From Marinobacter vinifirmus (GTDB taxonomy: Bacteria > Pseudomonadota > Gammaproteobacteria > Pseudomonadales > Oleiphilaceae): 64,000 nucleotides of DNA. Position 1 is the stretch's first letter, and every line of letters starts with the position of its first letter. The position numbers and the translations under genes are program-made. The notes beneath the pieces were generated by a model. It made no database searches. It had not been told where the DNA came from and worked only from the letters and a program-made list of their open reading frames with translations. The stretch spans positions 124,001 to 188,000 of the forward strand of contig NZ_NEFY01000002.1 of the NCBI RefSeq assembly GCF_002258215.1. Reading direction: 5' to 3'. Below, in pieces: positions 44,976-54,581 of the stretch.

Positions 44976-46152
44976 ATTTGCTCAGCTGCTTCATGGCCGA
45001 TTCCAGGCCTTCAATGGTAAGCGGATACATGTGGTCTTCCACCAGCTGCCGGGTAATCCCCAGCGACCCTCCGGTACCCCAATAGCTCTCCGGCAACGGA
45101 TTCAGCCAGACCACCTTGTTGAAGTGCTCGGTAATCCGCTGCATCCAGGTGGCACCGGCTTCTTCGTTCCAGTGCTCGATGGAGCCGCCCGGGTGGGTAA
45201 TCTCATAGGGTGCCATGGTGGCATCACCCACAAAGATCACTTTGTAGTCCGGCGTGTACTTGTGAAGGATGTCCCAGGTGCTACTGGTTTCATTCATGCG
45301 GCGAATATTGTTCTTCCACACACTCTCGTACACGAAGTTGTGAAAGTAAAAATACTCCATGTGCTTGAATTCCAGCCGCGCCGCCGAGAACAGCTCCTCG
45401 CAGACCCGGATGTGCGGGTCCATGGAACCACCCACATCGAAGAAAATCAGCACTTTAACGGCATTATGCCGCTCCGGAACCATCTTAAGGTCGAGGTAAC
45501 CGGCGTTACGGGCGGTGGAGCGGATGGTGTCATCCATATCCAGTTGATCGGCCGCCCCCTGTCGAGCAAATTTACGCAACCGGCGCAGGGCCACCTTGAT
45601 GTTACGAATGCCCAGGGTAATGCTGTCGTCCAGGTCTTTGAATTCGCGTTTTTCCCAGACCTTAACCGCCCTGCCCTGACGACCATCTTTCTGGCCGATG
45701 CGGAAACCTTCCGGGTTGTAGCCGTTGGCGCCGAATGGTGAGGTGCCGCCCGTACCAATCCACTTGTTGCCCCCGGCATGGCGCTCTTTCTGCTCTTCCA
45801 TGCGTTTCTTGAAGGTTTCGATCAGCTCTTCCAGCCCGCCCAGGGATTCGATCTTCGCCTTTTCTTCCTCGGACAAATGCTTCTCGAACTCGGCCCGCAG
45901 CCAGTCGTCCGGAATCAGTGCCTCGAGCAGATCATCCAGGTTTTCGATGCCTTCGAAATACGCCTTGAACGCCCGGTCGAACTTGTCGAAATGGCGCTCG
46001 TCTTTCACCAGGCACACTCGCGCCAGGTAGTAGAACTCTTCCATATCGGCAAAGGCCAGGCGCTGCTGGAGGGCTTCCAGCAGGTCCAGGAATTCCCGCA
46101 GGCTGGCCGGAACCTTCGCCCGGCGCACTTCGAGAAAAAAGTCGATCAACAT
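44974..46152 (-). CDS. VWA (CoxE-like) domain protein
   Basis: 392-residue protein with a C-terminal von Willebrand A-type domain; the metal site (MIDAS) is FDVGGSMD (Asp239, Ser243). The N-terminal 220 residues are helical and acidic/basic mixed (EEEKAKIESLGGLEELIETFKKRMEEQKERHAGG) and match the DUF/CoxE-type partners of MoxR ATPases. Such pairs act as chaperones that activate or assemble other protein complexes; the client here is unknown. The start is ATG at 46152 (MLIDFFLEVRRAKVP); a longer frame upstream overlaps MoxR and has a poor site. It follows the moxR gene by 22 nt. Confidence 0.9.
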   Translation of the reverse strand: MLIDFFLEVRRAKVPASLREFLDLLEALQQRLAFADMEEFYYLARVCLVKDERHFDKFDRAFKAYFEGIENLDDLLEALIPDDWLRAEFEKHLSEEEKAKIESLGGLEELIETFKKRMEEQKERHAGGNKWIGTGGTSPFGANGYNPEGFRIGQKDGRQGRAVKVWEKREFKDLDDSITLGIRNIKVALRRLRKFARQGAADQLDMDDTIRSTARNAGYLDLKMVPERHNAVKVLIFFDVGGSMDPHIRVCEELFSAARLEFKHMEYFYFHNFVYESVWKNNIRRMNETSSTWDILHKYTPDYKVIFVGDATMAPYEITHPGGSIEHWNEEAGATWMQRITEHFNKVVWLNPLPESYWGTGGSLGITRQLVEDHMYPLTIEGLESAMKQLSK

Positions 46153-46174
46153 AAAGCGAAACTCTTGCCAGAGA

Positions 46175-47017
46175 TCAGTTGCGGCGGCGCGCCATGAACG
46201 CCAGCTTCTGCAGCAGGTGCACGTCTTGCTCGTTCTTAACCAGTGCACCATAAAGCGGCGGCAGTGCCGAGCTGCTATCTTTTTCCTGCAGCGCCTTGGC
46301 AGACAGTTCATCGGCCATCAGCAGCTTCAGCCAGTCGATCAGCTCGGAGGTAGACGGTTTTTTCTTCAGGCCGGGCACCTTGCGCACGTCAAAGAACACT
46401 TCCAGCGCGTCCCGCACCACTTGCTGCTGCAGCCCTGGGAAATGCACGTCCACGATTTCCTGCATGGTGTCGTGGTCCGGGAAGCTGATGTAGTGGAAGA
46501 AGCAACGGCGCAGGAAAGCGTCTGGCAGTTCTTTTTCGTTGTTACTGGTGATGACCACGATGGGGCGTTTCTTCGCTTTGACGAACTCCTGGGTTTCGTA
46601 AACGAAGAACTCCATGCGGTCGAGTTCCAGCAGCAGGTCGTTCGGGAATTCGATGTCGGCCTTGTCGATTTCGTCGATCAGCAGCACCACCTGGTCGTCG
46701 GCCTCAAAGGCTTCCCACAGCTTGCCTTTGACGATGTAGTTACGAATGTCTTTGACCTTCTCATCGCCCAGCTGGGAATCCCGCAGGCGGGAGACCGCGT
46801 CGTACTCGTACAGGCCCTGCTGAGCCTTGGTGGTGGACTTGATGTGCCAGGGAATCAGGCGCATGCCCAGGGCCGCCGCCATTTCTTCCGCCAGCAGTGT
46901 TTTGCCGGTGCCGGGCTCGCCTTTGATCAGCAACGGGCGCTGAAGCGCGATCGCTGCGTTAACAGCCATCTGCAGGTCATCGGTGGCTACGTATTTTTCG
47001 GTACCGGTAAACTTCAT
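46175..47017 (-). CDS. MoxR-family AAA+ ATPase
   Basis: AAA+ ATPase with Walker A GEPGTGKT (residues 33-40), Walker B LIDEIDKAD, sensor IVVITSNNEKELPDAFLRRCFFHY and Arg finger in RRC. It is the partner of the VWA protein encoded just downstream. The tail (KDSSSALPPLYGALVKNEQDVHLLQKLAFMARRR) is characteristic of the type found with CoxE-like proteins rather than with DUF58-TgpA, so it is not the missing ATPase of the 10495-11529 operon. Length 280. Confidence 0.92.
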   Translation of the reverse strand: MKFTGTEKYVATDDLQMAVNAAIALQRPLLIKGEPGTGKTLLAEEMAAALGMRLIPWHIKSTTKAQQGLYEYDAVSRLRDSQLGDEKVKDIRNYIVKGKLWEAFEADDQVVLLIDEIDKADIEFPNDLLLELDRMEFFVYETQEFVKAKKRPIVVITSNNEKELPDAFLRRCFFHYISFPDHDTMQEIVDVHFPGLQQQVVRDALEVFFDVRKVPGLKKKPSTSELIDWLKLLMADELSAKALQEKDSSSALPPLYGALVKNEQDVHLLQKLAFMARRRN

Positions 47018-47048
47018 GGGTCTGTGTCCTGTTTGGTTTCTTTGAAAA

Positions 47049-47393
47049 TTATTTGCGTACCAGGCGGTAGCGAACGAGATCCAGTATCCACACCAGCAGC
47101 ATCACCAGCGATGCCACGGTGAAGTTGAATATGGCGGAACCGGCCGCGCTGATGTCGCCAAGGATCAGCTCGTAGCCGGCAAACAACCAGGCCGGGATAT
47201 ACCAGCCTGCCACTTCCGGTGATTCCACGGGGGTCAGCAACAACACAACCAGTGCTGCCAGCAGCAAGGTGCGCAGCCCGTAAAGTGGCAGAAGGCGGAA
47301 CAGCGCTTTCATCATGTAGAAAAACACGACAAACGCAACGGCGTAGGCCGCCCAGAAAATCCCGTATGCCAGTGAGGCGTCAGTATCCATCAT
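47049..47393 (-). CDS. Small three-helix membrane protein, unknown
   Basis: Unrecognised 114-residue inner-membrane protein with hydrophobic segments near residues 10-32, 36-56 and 88-106, and a C-terminal RYRLVRK that should stay in the cytoplasm. The middle (ESPEVAGWYIPAWLFAGYELILGDI) is less hydrophobic. It overlaps ycgN by one base, so it is likely the last gene of the rnd-ycgL-ycgN transcript. Function unknown. Confidence 0.75.
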   Translation of the reverse strand: MMDTDASLAYGIFWAAYAVAFVVFFYMMKALFRLLPLYGLRTLLLAALVVLLLTPVESPEVAGWYIPAWLFAGYELILGDISAAGSAIFNFTVASLVMLLVWILDLVRYRLVRK

Positions 47394-47839
47394 TACAAAA
47401 TCCAGTGAATGATATGTTCTTCCCAGTCTTGTTCGGCAACGTCGTCTTCAGAGACCACCTTGCCCCGTACTGAAACACCGGCCCTGTGCACGGAATCCGG
47501 ATCGCCGCTTCGCAGAGGGTGCCAGTCCGCCAGCGGCCTGCCTTCTGCCAGGGTGCGATAAGCGCAGGTTTGCGGCATCCAGTGGTACTCGTTCACCGTG
47601 TCCGGCGTCAGCACCGTGCACGCCGGTACCTTTTTCAGGCGCTCGCTGTAAACCGTGCAGCGGCAGGTTTCCAGGTCCATATACCGGCACGCGAGGTCGG
47701 TATGGTACACCTCGCCGGTGTCTTCATCTTCCAGCTTCTGCAGGCAGCACAGGCCGCAGCCATCGCACAGGGATTCCCATTCGGCCGGCGTCATCTCATC
47801 CAGGCGCTTGCGCTGCCAGAAGGGAATCTCGGCAATCAT
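47393..47839 (-). CDS. YcgN family cysteine cluster protein
   Basis: Protein of the YcgN/YkgJ cysteine cluster family (UPF0260). It holds many Cys in the order CDGCGLCCLQK, DLACRYMDLETCRCTVYSERLKKVPACTVL and QTCAYRTL, suggesting a metal or iron-sulfur cluster (inference). Length 148 is normal. It follows ycgL with a 4-nt overlap, as in many gammaproteobacteria. Confidence 0.93.
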   Translation of the reverse strand: MIAEIPFWQRKRLDEMTPAEWESLCDGCGLCCLQKLEDEDTGEVYHTDLACRYMDLETCRCTVYSERLKKVPACTVLTPDTVNEYHWMPQTCAYRTLAEGRPLADWHPLRSGDPDSVHRAGVSVRGKVVSEDDVAEQDWEEHIIHWIL

Positions 47840-48129
47840 TTTTGACGCTGCTCGATCTTGCGCTTGAAATCGACGATATAGGTTTCCTGCTCTTCCGGCA
47901 TCTGGAGGAAGAAGGATTTATCGTGGATAGCTTCAAGGACTTCTTTCCCGGTCGTACGGGCCAGTTTCTTGTCCGGTGTCAGCAGCAGGTCCATCGAATG
48001 GACCGGCTTGCCGAAAATGCTCCGCAATGCTTCCGGCAGATCGTCCCAAACCTGGCCGCGGCGTACGTAGATATAGGTGTCCATCTTCTTGCTGCTGCGA
48101 AACACCGAAACGAATTCACGGTCTGTCAT
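47836..48129 (-). CDS. YcgL domain protein
   Basis: 97-residue protein with the YcgL fold: VFRSSKKMDTYIYVRRGQVWDDLPEALRSIFGKP and VHSMDLLLTPDKKLARTTGKEVLEAIHDKSFFLQMP. Its biochemical role is not established. It is placed between rnd and ycgN, overlapping both by 4 nt, a conserved order. Confidence 0.92.
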   Translation of the reverse strand: MTDREFVSVFRSSKKMDTYIYVRRGQVWDDLPEALRSIFGKPVHSMDLLLTPDKKLARTTGKEVLEAIHDKSFFLQMPEEQETYIVDFKRKIEQRQK

Positions 48130-49277
48130 GGTCTGAGAAGTTCCTCGATGTCGGTTTCTACCGGCTTCAGCAATTCGCCTCGCCAGCCTTGAAAAAATTC
48201 GTTTCCGGCCAGGGTGCCGTCTTGCAACACCTTCTCGATACGCTTCCTGGGAGCCAGAAGTTCTATCGGAATATCATGATCTTCCGCCACTTTGTTAAAG
48301 CAACGCTTTACCTTTTTATAAACCGCTTGCTGGTCCCGGCTCAGGGGCCGGGGGATTGGCTCGAGGTTGGCATTATCGGCTTCCCGACCTTCGCGGACAA
48401 GTTCCAGCAGGTGCTCGCCATAGCGTTTTACGATACCGCCGGGAACGCCCTGGATGTCGTTCAGCGTTCTCAGTGAACCCGGCAGGCGTTCGGCGATGGC
48501 AATCAGCAGGCCATCGTTCAGCACCCGGTTTCGGGGGCGGTCGACCTTCTGGCATTCCCGCTCTCGCCAGGCCACCAGCAACCGCAAAACGGCCTGTTGC
48601 TCCCGGGTGAGAGTCCAGCCACCGCGCAGTTTCAGGTAGTGCTGCTCCGGGTCTTCCTGGCCTGCGGCTTCATCGGCAAAGCGCTGGGATTCCTCGGCCA
48701 GGGCCTGCTCCAGGTTCCGCTTCTGCAGCTTTTCAATCACCCAGTTATACAGGGGCTCCAGGAAACGGATGTCGTCTATAGCGTACCGCTGTTGCTCGGG
48801 TGACAGCGGGCGGGACACCCAGTCTGAGCGGGTAACGGATTTATCGAGGGCTTCTCCGAACAGGGTTTCCACCAGCTTCGCGTAACCGAGCGAGAACCCG
48901 GCACCGGCCATGGCGGCGCCAATCTGCAGGTCCAGCAGCCCGGCCGGTGCCACGTTCAGCCAGTGGCGGAACAGTTCCAGGTCTTCGCTCATGGCGTACA
49001 GCAGCTTCGGGCGAGCCGGATCTGCGAGCATATTACGGAACCCTGCCGAGCCTTCGGCTACGTCCGGGTCAATCAGCCAGTACTCGCCTTGCCCGCCCAA
49101 TTGCACCAGGCCTGGGATGGGGTAAAAGGTGGAGACCCGTTCAAATTCAGTATCCAGCGCCACCGGCGCGCCGGGCGCCAGCTGCTCCAGCCACTGATCA
49201 AGCTCCGCCGGGCTGCTTAGCCAGCGGACAGTCTCGGGGGCCGGGGGAACCGGTGCGGCCAATGGGCTATCTGTCAT
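48126..49277 (-). CDS. rnd: Ribonuclease D
   Basis: 3'-5' exoribonuclease for tRNA maturation. The DEDD motifs are seen: ALDTEFERV (exo I), the LDLQIGAAMAG region (exo II), and the YAIDDIRFLEPLY region (exo III). An HRDC domain follows (VLRLLVAWRERECQKVDRPRNRVLNDGLLIAIAERLP). Length 383 is close to E. coli (375). First gene of the rnd-ycgL-ycgN-membrane protein group. Confidence 0.95.
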   Translation of the reverse strand: MTDSPLAAPVPPAPETVRWLSSPAELDQWLEQLAPGAPVALDTEFERVSTFYPIPGLVQLGGQGEYWLIDPDVAEGSAGFRNMLADPARPKLLYAMSEDLELFRHWLNVAPAGLLDLQIGAAMAGAGFSLGYAKLVETLFGEALDKSVTRSDWVSRPLSPEQQRYAIDDIRFLEPLYNWVIEKLQKRNLEQALAEESQRFADEAAGQEDPEQHYLKLRGGWTLTREQQAVLRLLVAWRERECQKVDRPRNRVLNDGLLIAIAERLPGSLRTLNDIQGVPGGIVKRYGEHLLELVREGREADNANLEPIPRPLSRDQQAVYKKVKRCFNKVAEDHDIPIELLAPRKRIEKVLQDGTLAGNEFFQGWRGELLKPVETDIEELLRP

Positions 49278-49291
49278 AGGAAAACCTGGAG

Positions 49292-49894
49292 TTATTCGGA
49301 AAGGGGTTTACGGCCCCGGAAGGCGTGTGTGAGGGTAAAACCGTCAACGTAACCCAGCTCGCCACCCACCGGAATACCGTGGGCCAGCCGGGTAATGAGG
49401 ATATTCTGGCCATCCAGTCGGTCGGCAATATAGTGGGCCGTGGCTTCGCCTTCCACCGTGGGGTTGGTGGCCAGGATCAGCTCGGTAACGCCTTCTTCGC
49501 GCACCCGCCTGAGCAAACGTTCAATGCCGATTTCTTCCGGGCCAACGCCATCGATGGGCGACAAGTGTCCCATCAACACAAAGTAGCTGCCACGGTAGTC
49601 ACCGGCCTGCTCGATAGCCAGTAGATCTGACGGGCTCTCCACCACACACAGGGTACCGGTGCGGCGTTCGGGCTTTTCGCAGATCTGGCAGATGTCGGTA
49701 TCGGAAAAGTTCTGGCAACTGTCGCAGCGGCGCACACCGTCCATGGCCTGGCTCAGAGCGCCGGCCAGCCGGGTGCCGCCGGAACGACCCCGTTCCAGCA
49801 GGTGAAAGGCCATGCGCTGGGCGGTTTTCTGGCCTACTCCGGGTAAACACCGGAGTGATTCCACCAATTCATCAACCAGGGGACTGAATGCCAT
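49292..49894 (-). CDS. recR: Recombination protein RecR
   Basis: Part of RecFOR, loads RecA on gapped DNA. Helix-hairpin-helix [21 protein letters not shown], a four-Cys zinc finger ([17 protein letters not shown]), and a Toprim domain ([27 protein letters not shown]). Length 200 is standard. It ends the dnaX-ybaB-recR group. Confidence 0.97.
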   Translation of the reverse strand: MAFSPLVDELVESLRCLPGVGQKTAQRMAFHLLERGRSGGTRLAGALSQAMDGVRRCDSCQNFSDTDICQICEKPERRTGTLCVVESPSDLLAIEQAGDYRGSYFVLMGHLSPIDGVGPEEIGIERLLRRVREEGVTELILATNPTVEGEATAHYIADRLDGQNILITRLAHGIPVGGELGYVDGFTLTHAFRGRKPLSE

Positions 49895-49926
49895 GAATAC
49901 TCCTCAATTCCGATGGCAGGCTGGCG

Positions 49927-50250
49927 TCAGAACGGCATCTTGAAGCCGGGCGGCATGCCCATGCCAGACATCATGCCGGACATTTTATCCTTCTGGTTCG
50001 CCTCTACCCGGCGAACGGCATCATTCACCGCGGCTGCCAGCAGGTCCTCCAGGATTTCCTTGTCTTCGGACAGCAAGGAAGGATCGATCTCTACCTTTTT
50101 GACGTCGTGTCGACCGTTCATGGTGACTTTCACCAGCCCGGCGCCGGATTCTCCGGTCACTTCCGCCTTGGCGATTTCTTCCTGGGCCTTCTGCATCTGC
50201 TCCTGCATCTGCTGGGCCTTTTTCATCAGGTCGCCCATATTGTTCATCAT
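49927..50250 (-). CDS. YbaB/EbfC nucleoid-associated protein
   Basis: Small DNA-binding protein, dimer. The 107 residues show the N-terminal coiled helix ([36 protein letters not shown]), the central beta part [20 protein letters not shown], and the C-terminal helix. Encoded 5 nt after dnaX and 33 nt before recR, the conserved order. Confidence 0.95.
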   Translation of the reverse strand: MMNNMGDLMKKAQQMQEQMQKAQEEIAKAEVTGESGAGLVKVTMNGRHDVKKVEIDPSLLSEDKEILEDLLAAAVNDAVRRVEANQKDKMSGMMSGMGMPPGFKMPF

Positions 50251-50254
50251 CTGC

Positions 50255-52123
50255 TTATCTCCTGCCTGTCTCTGCGGGGCGGATGGATTCTTCTACCACC
50301 CGTCCTTCAAATCGTTCAACAATGCTCTGCACCACCGGATCTTGCCGGATGGCAGCTTCTGCGGCTTTCTGCCGGGCGACCCGCTGGCGCTCTTCAAACG
50401 CCGCCGGAGTATGGGGCCCGGGAATGCCCTGCTCTATCTTTAACTGTGTGGCGTCGCCAAAGTAGGATCTCAAGGCCGCCACAATTTTTTCTTCATGTCG
50501 GGCGTTCAGCAGCCGGGCATGGCCTTCATCCAGGGTAAGCACAACGGTTTGCCCGTCCATGGCCATGGCGCTGTAGCTGGCCAGGTTGCCGGGCATGCCG
50601 GTGATTTCCAGCTGCCGGTAGTCACGTTCCCAGACAAAGCCGTCCCGGTTAACCGGTTCGGCCGGCGCCACGGCTTCGGGCTCTGGATCCGGCTCGATCA
50701 CAGCCTCCGGTGTTTCGACCGGCTGCGGGCTACGGGGTTCCGGTTCGCTGACCGGCTCCTGCGCTACCATTGGCTCCGGCGCCACCTCATCATAATACGG
50801 GGGTTCCGGCTCATCCTCCCAGGGCGGGGTATCCATAACCGGTGGTTCCGGCATCGATTCTGCCGCAGGCTCCGGTGCGGGCGCAGGCACCGGATCCGGA
50901 GATAGCGCTACGGGCTGCGGCTCAGGTTGCGGATGTTCCGCTACCGGGGGCGAGACGGGGCCAGGGTCGGGCTCCGGTTCAGCGCGGCCGGAGTTTTCCG
51001 TGTTACCGGAAGTCACTGCCGGCGGCTCTCGACGGTCAGCCCCTGGCCGGAACGCAAGCATGCGCAGCATGGTCATTTCAAAACCCATGCGGGCGTCTGG
51101 CGTTACCGCGAGGTCTTTGCGGCCGATCAGGGCGGTCTGGTAGAACAGCTGGGCATCTTCGGCACTCAGCTGCCTGGCCAGGGCCTGCACCTGGGCGGCA
51201 TCACCCAGCGAGTTATCGGCACTGCCCGGCACCACCTGTTCCATAGTCACGCGATGGAACAGGGAAAGCAGGTCGGCCAGGATGACCCCGTAATCCGGCG
51301 CAAATTCCGAAATCCGACTGATTTCCGCCAGCAACCCGGGGCCGTCCCGCTCTACCAGGGTACTGACTATCCGTTCAATGTCCCGCTGGTCGATGGTGCC
51401 CAGCATATTACTGACATCGCTGGCGCTGAGGTTCTCATTGCCAAAGGCGATGGCCTGGTCGGTCAGGCTCAGGGCATCCCGCATACTGCCGTCGGCTGCC
51501 CGGGCCAGCAGCCACAGGGCCGGCTCTTCAAAAGGAATGGTTTCTTCTGTCAGCACGTGTTTCAGGTGGCCGACAATGTGTTCCGGCGTCATCCGTTTGA
51601 GGTTGAACTGCAAACAGCGGGACAGCACGGTAACCGGCAGTTTCTGGGGGTCGGTGGTGGCCAGCAGGAACTTCACGTGCTCCGGCGGCTCTTCCAGGGT
51701 TTTCAGAAACGCGTTGAAGGACTGGTTAGTGAGCATGTGCACCTCGTCAATGAGGTACACCTTGAAGCGGCCACGACTGGGGGCGTACTGAACGTTATCG
51801 GTCAGTTCGCGCATGTCATCCACGCCGGTGCGGGATGCGGCGTCGATTTCGATAAGATCGACAAACCGGCCTTCCAGGATCTCCTTACAGCTGTCACATT
51901 CGCCGCAGGGGTTCGGGGTAATGCCGGTTTCACAGTTAAGGCACCGGGCCAGCAGGCGGCCAATGGTGGTTTTACCCACACCCCGGGTACCGGTGAACAG
52001 ATACGCATGGTGCAGGCGCTGGTGTTCCAGTGCGTGAACAAGTGCCTGCAGCACGTGCTCCTGCCCAACCATGTCTTCAAACGTACGGGGGCGCCATTTC
52101 CGGGCTAAAACCTGATAGCTCAT
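50255..52123 (-). CDS. dnaX: DNA polymerase III subunits gamma/tau
   Basis: Clamp-loader ATPase. Walker A GTRGVGKT (residues 45-52), zinc cysteines C64, C73, C76 and C79 ([16 protein letters not shown]), DEVHM, and the [16 protein letters not shown] sensor. Residues about 370-490 are a Pro/Glu/Val-rich linker (PEPEP, PAPAPEP), then the tau-specific end that binds polymerase. Length 622. I did not find an obvious slippery sequence for frameshift to gamma, but the linker was read only by eye. Confidence 0.96.
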   Translation of the reverse strand: MSYQVLARKWRPRTFEDMVGQEHVLQALVHALEHQRLHHAYLFTGTRGVGKTTIGRLLARCLNCETGITPNPCGECDSCKEILEGRFVDLIEIDAASRTGVDDMRELTDNVQYAPSRGRFKVYLIDEVHMLTNQSFNAFLKTLEEPPEHVKFLLATTDPQKLPVTVLSRCLQFNLKRMTPEHIVGHLKHVLTEETIPFEEPALWLLARAADGSMRDALSLTDQAIAFGNENLSASDVSNMLGTIDQRDIERIVSTLVERDGPGLLAEISRISEFAPDYGVILADLLSLFHRVTMEQVVPGSADNSLGDAAQVQALARQLSAEDAQLFYQTALIGRKDLAVTPDARMGFEMTMLRMLAFRPGADRREPPAVTSGNTENSGRAEPEPDPGPVSPPVAEHPQPEPQPVALSPDPVPAPAPEPAAESMPEPPVMDTPPWEDEPEPPYYDEVAPEPMVAQEPVSEPEPRSPQPVETPEAVIEPDPEPEAVAPAEPVNRDGFVWERDYRQLEITGMPGNLASYSAMAMDGQTVVLTLDEGHARLLNARHEEKIVAALRSYFGDATQLKIEQGIPGPHTPAAFEERQRVARQKAAEAAIRQDPVVQSIVERFEGRVVEESIRPAETGRR

Positions 52124-52194
52124 GTTCCGTCAACTGCTGTGAAAAATGCGCTTAACTCTAGCATGGACCCGGTTTCAGAAGAAGGATGACGTGG

Positions 52195-53229
52195 CTATGA
52201 ATCCATGCCGGCCGTGCGCTCTAGGGCGCGAATTCGCCGACGTTCATGCTCTTCGGTGAAGATCCGTTCCCGCAGGGCTTCCACCGCCGCCTGCCGGTCG
52301 GCCGGAGCCAGGCCTTCGTTATTATCGATCAGGGCCTTTTGCTGCCGGTATTCACCCAGCCGGTTCTGCCACTGATTCCGCTGTTGGTCGAGCTTTGCCA
52401 GGCGTTCGGTAGCTTCCGCACCATAGGCCTGCAAACGCAACTCCCGCACTTCGGCTTCCGAAGCACCCTGCTCCCGCAGTTGCTGAACCTGCATGGCTGT
52501 TTCGACCACGGTTCGGGACCTGCGCCGGAGTTCAACGGAATACTCTGGCAACAGCTGATCCAGCTGCGCCAGGGCGCGGTCACGCTCGGAATCAGTCAGG
52601 CTTTCGTCGTTGAGAATCTTCTGGCGGTCGAGCATCACCTGCAACCGGCGCTCTTCTTCGCCAAAAAAGCCTTCCGCCACATCCGGGCCGAGATGCTCCC
52701 GGCGCAGGTCATGAATCTGACCCAGGGCCTGGCGAACGTCGTCAACGCTGTGGTGCTCGTTACTGGCCATCGCTTCGGCAGCTTTCCGGTAAGACAGGTA
52801 GTCGTCGAGAATGGCAAGAACCTGTCGCTGAATCTCCGGAGGTAAATCCTGTGCCTTGAGTTCAGACGCCAGGCGGGCCTTCAGGGTTTCGTAATAGGAG
52901 GCGCCCCCCGTCAGCCCGATAAAGAAATCCAGGTAACGGCGCAGCTGGCGGTCCAGCACCAGGTTGCCATTCATATCAAGGCGTACCTGTCCGCCCACTT
53001 CGATGTCAGAAACGCGTTCATCACGGGGCAAGGCAGGATGATTCACATTATCCGGCACCAGCGCGGAACCCGATGAGCCAGAAGTAACTGCCGGTTGCTG
53101 ATGTCCCTGCTCCACCACCGATGAGACTGGCTCCGGACCCGTCTTGACGGGACCCGGCATAAGCCACCAGCCGACTGCTCCGAATATAAGCGGCAGGCCA
53201 GCCAATACAGCAAATCGTTTCTGGTTCAT
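52195..53229 (-). CDS. Lipase-specific foldase (Lif)
   Basis: Inner-membrane-anchored chaperone that folds its partner lipase in the periplasm before type II export. N-terminal anchor helix (LAGLPLIFGAVGWWLM), Pro/Ser-rich lead, then a long helical region (LSGLQAEL..., EEERRLQVMLDRQKILNDESLTDSERDRAL). The usual Lif motif RxxFDY reads R-R-Y-L-D-F-F here. Length 344. It lies 51 nt after the lipase gene, the usual order. Confidence 0.9.
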   Translation of the reverse strand: MNQKRFAVLAGLPLIFGAVGWWLMPGPVKTGPEPVSSVVEQGHQQPAVTSGSSGSALVPDNVNHPALPRDERVSDIEVGGQVRLDMNGNLVLDRQLRRYLDFFIGLTGGASYYETLKARLASELKAQDLPPEIQRQVLAILDDYLSYRKAAEAMASNEHHSVDDVRQALGQIHDLRREHLGPDVAEGFFGEEERRLQVMLDRQKILNDESLTDSERDRALAQLDQLLPEYSVELRRRSRTVVETAMQVQQLREQGASEAEVRELRLQAYGAEATERLAKLDQQRNQWQNRLGEYRQQKALIDNNEGLAPADRQAAVEALRERIFTEEHERRRIRALERTAGMDS

Positions 53230-53280
53230 AAAATCGATCCGTGGCGGGCCGCAGGGGCCCGCCTTCGGTTATCGGCTGTG

Positions 53281-54210
53281 TCAGAGGCCAAGATTCTTGA
53301 GACGGTTTGCCTGTTGCCGGTACAGCTGAACCGGATCCGTCACAAACGGCCCTACCAGCCCCAGCACCTGGTTCACTTCATCCAGATGGTTGTGGCGGTA
53401 ATCCACACCCAGCACCTTGCCAAGCTTCATGCTGCAGGATGGCACCATGCCATCGGAGGGTTCGTCAAAGATGGGAGTCAGGGCACCCAGCAGCAGATCG
53501 CTCGGGTCCAGAACATTGGTGACCGCTTTATTGCCACCCCAGGAGTAGTAGCGGATGCCATTGGCCACTTGTGCGCCATCGTTACCGCAATAAGAAGAAG
53601 GAAGGCCTGCCGGGAAGTCTGCGTTGAAGGCAATGCTGCCTTCCGTACTCAGTGACTGGATGGCCGCTGCGGTGTCTTGCGGCAGGCCGCCACCACCGGA
53701 GAAGGTATCGATCAAGCCGAAGAACCAGTCTCCCAGGCCGTCCAGACTGCCGTTATTCAGGGTATCCGCCAGCGGGGTGCCCCAGTTAACGCCACCAACA
53801 CTGGATACCGAAGCCACCAGGTCTGGCCGCACGCCCGCCACATAGCGGATGGTCGGGCCGCCATGACTGTGACCAATCAGGTGCACCTTCTCGGCCCCGG
53901 TTACTGCCATGTATTCTTCAATCTGGGCCAGCAACTGCTCACCACGGATCTCGGTAGAGTTGGCAGCAGACACCTGGGGAACAAAGACTTCCGCCCCGCT
54001 TTCCGCCAGTTCATCCGGCACTCCGTTGAAATAGGAAACCAGGCCGAACAGCTTATTGAAGCCTGACAGCCCGTGCACCAGGACAATCGGATGCTCGGTC
54101 TGGGTATAGGTATCCTGTTTGCTGAACCACCATGCGGAAGCCGGCTGGGCAGTCAGTGCTGCCGCCAGTACACCCGCTGTTACAACTGCTTTTGTTTTGG
54201 CACTTTTCAT
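53281..54210 (-). CDS. Secreted triacylglycerol lipase (family I)
   Basis: Extracellular lipase exported by Sec and then type II secretion. Signal peptide MKSAKTKAVVTAGVLAAALTAQPASA (26 residues), oxyanion HGLSGF, nucleophile elbow GHSHGG (Ser115), Asp in FDEPSDGMVPSC and His in YRHNHLDEV. Two Cys (YCGND and PSCSMKL) may form the family disulfide. The start is ATG at 54210; the longer frame upstream runs toward the ffs gene. The 187 nt upstream hold an AT-rich region with a -10-like TATAGT but no consensus -35. Foldase follows. Confidence 0.95.
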   Translation of the reverse strand: MKSAKTKAVVTAGVLAAALTAQPASAWWFSKQDTYTQTEHPIVLVHGLSGFNKLFGLVSYFNGVPDELAESGAEVFVPQVSAANSTEIRGEQLLAQIEEYMAVTGAEKVHLIGHSHGGPTIRYVAGVRPDLVASVSSVGGVNWGTPLADTLNNGSLDGLGDWFFGLIDTFSGGGGLPQDTAAAIQSLSTEGSIAFNADFPAGLPSSYCGNDGAQVANGIRYYSWGGNKAVTNVLDPSDLLLGALTPIFDEPSDGMVPSCSMKLGKVLGVDYRHNHLDEVNQVLGLVGPFVTDPVQLYRQQANRLKNLGL

Positions 54211-54396
54211 GTGTTTCCCTTTTTGTCTTTGTTGTGTTCGGGCAACGGCACAATACCCAATGGGCAGCATGCCAAAAACACTATAGACAGGGATAAGTGC
54301 CAACAGGGCCACATAACGCTCAATTGTGAAACGCATCACAAAGCGATACAGGAAAATAGAGAAAAACCGGAAGAAAAAACAAAGAGGTAAAAATCT

Positions 54397-54509
54397 GGGG
54401 GTGACCCCACCAGCAATCCCCCGGCACACACATCCACCGCTTCGGCTGCTCCCTTCCGGGCCTGACCGGGTTCACGGTTTCATGTTGCGGAGGCACCAAT
54501 GGGGCCACC
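54397..54509 (-). ncRNA. ffs: 4.5S signal recognition particle RNA
   Basis: The RNA component of the signal recognition particle that binds Ffh. The conserved apex is present on the minus strand: GTCAGGCCCGGAAGGGAGCAGCC (split: GTCAGG CCCGGAAGG GAGCAG), with the Ffh-binding asymmetric loop. The ends pair: GGTGGCCCCA at the 5' end with TGGGGTCACC at the 3' end, about 113 nt in total. A minus-strand T-rich run (TTTTTACC) follows. A consensus-like promoter is 40 nt upstream. Its place near dnaX is also seen in Pseudomonas. Confidence 0.95.
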
Positions 54510-54548
54510 ATAACGGCGTTTCGGGACATTTCCCCGAAAGCGGCGCGA

Positions 54549-54577
54549 ATAGTATCAGAAGGGTTTCAGGACTACAA
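54549..54577 (-). promoter_or_regulatory. Sigma-70 promoter of ffs
   Basis: Minus strand TTGTAG (54572-54577), 17-nt spacer, TACTAT (54549-54554), then a GC-rich discriminator (CGCGCCGC) typical of growth-rate-controlled stable-RNA promoters. The short leader to the mature RNA contains a small hairpin (TTTCGGGG / CCCCGAAA-like). Confidence 0.75.
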
Positions 54578-54581
54578 CGGC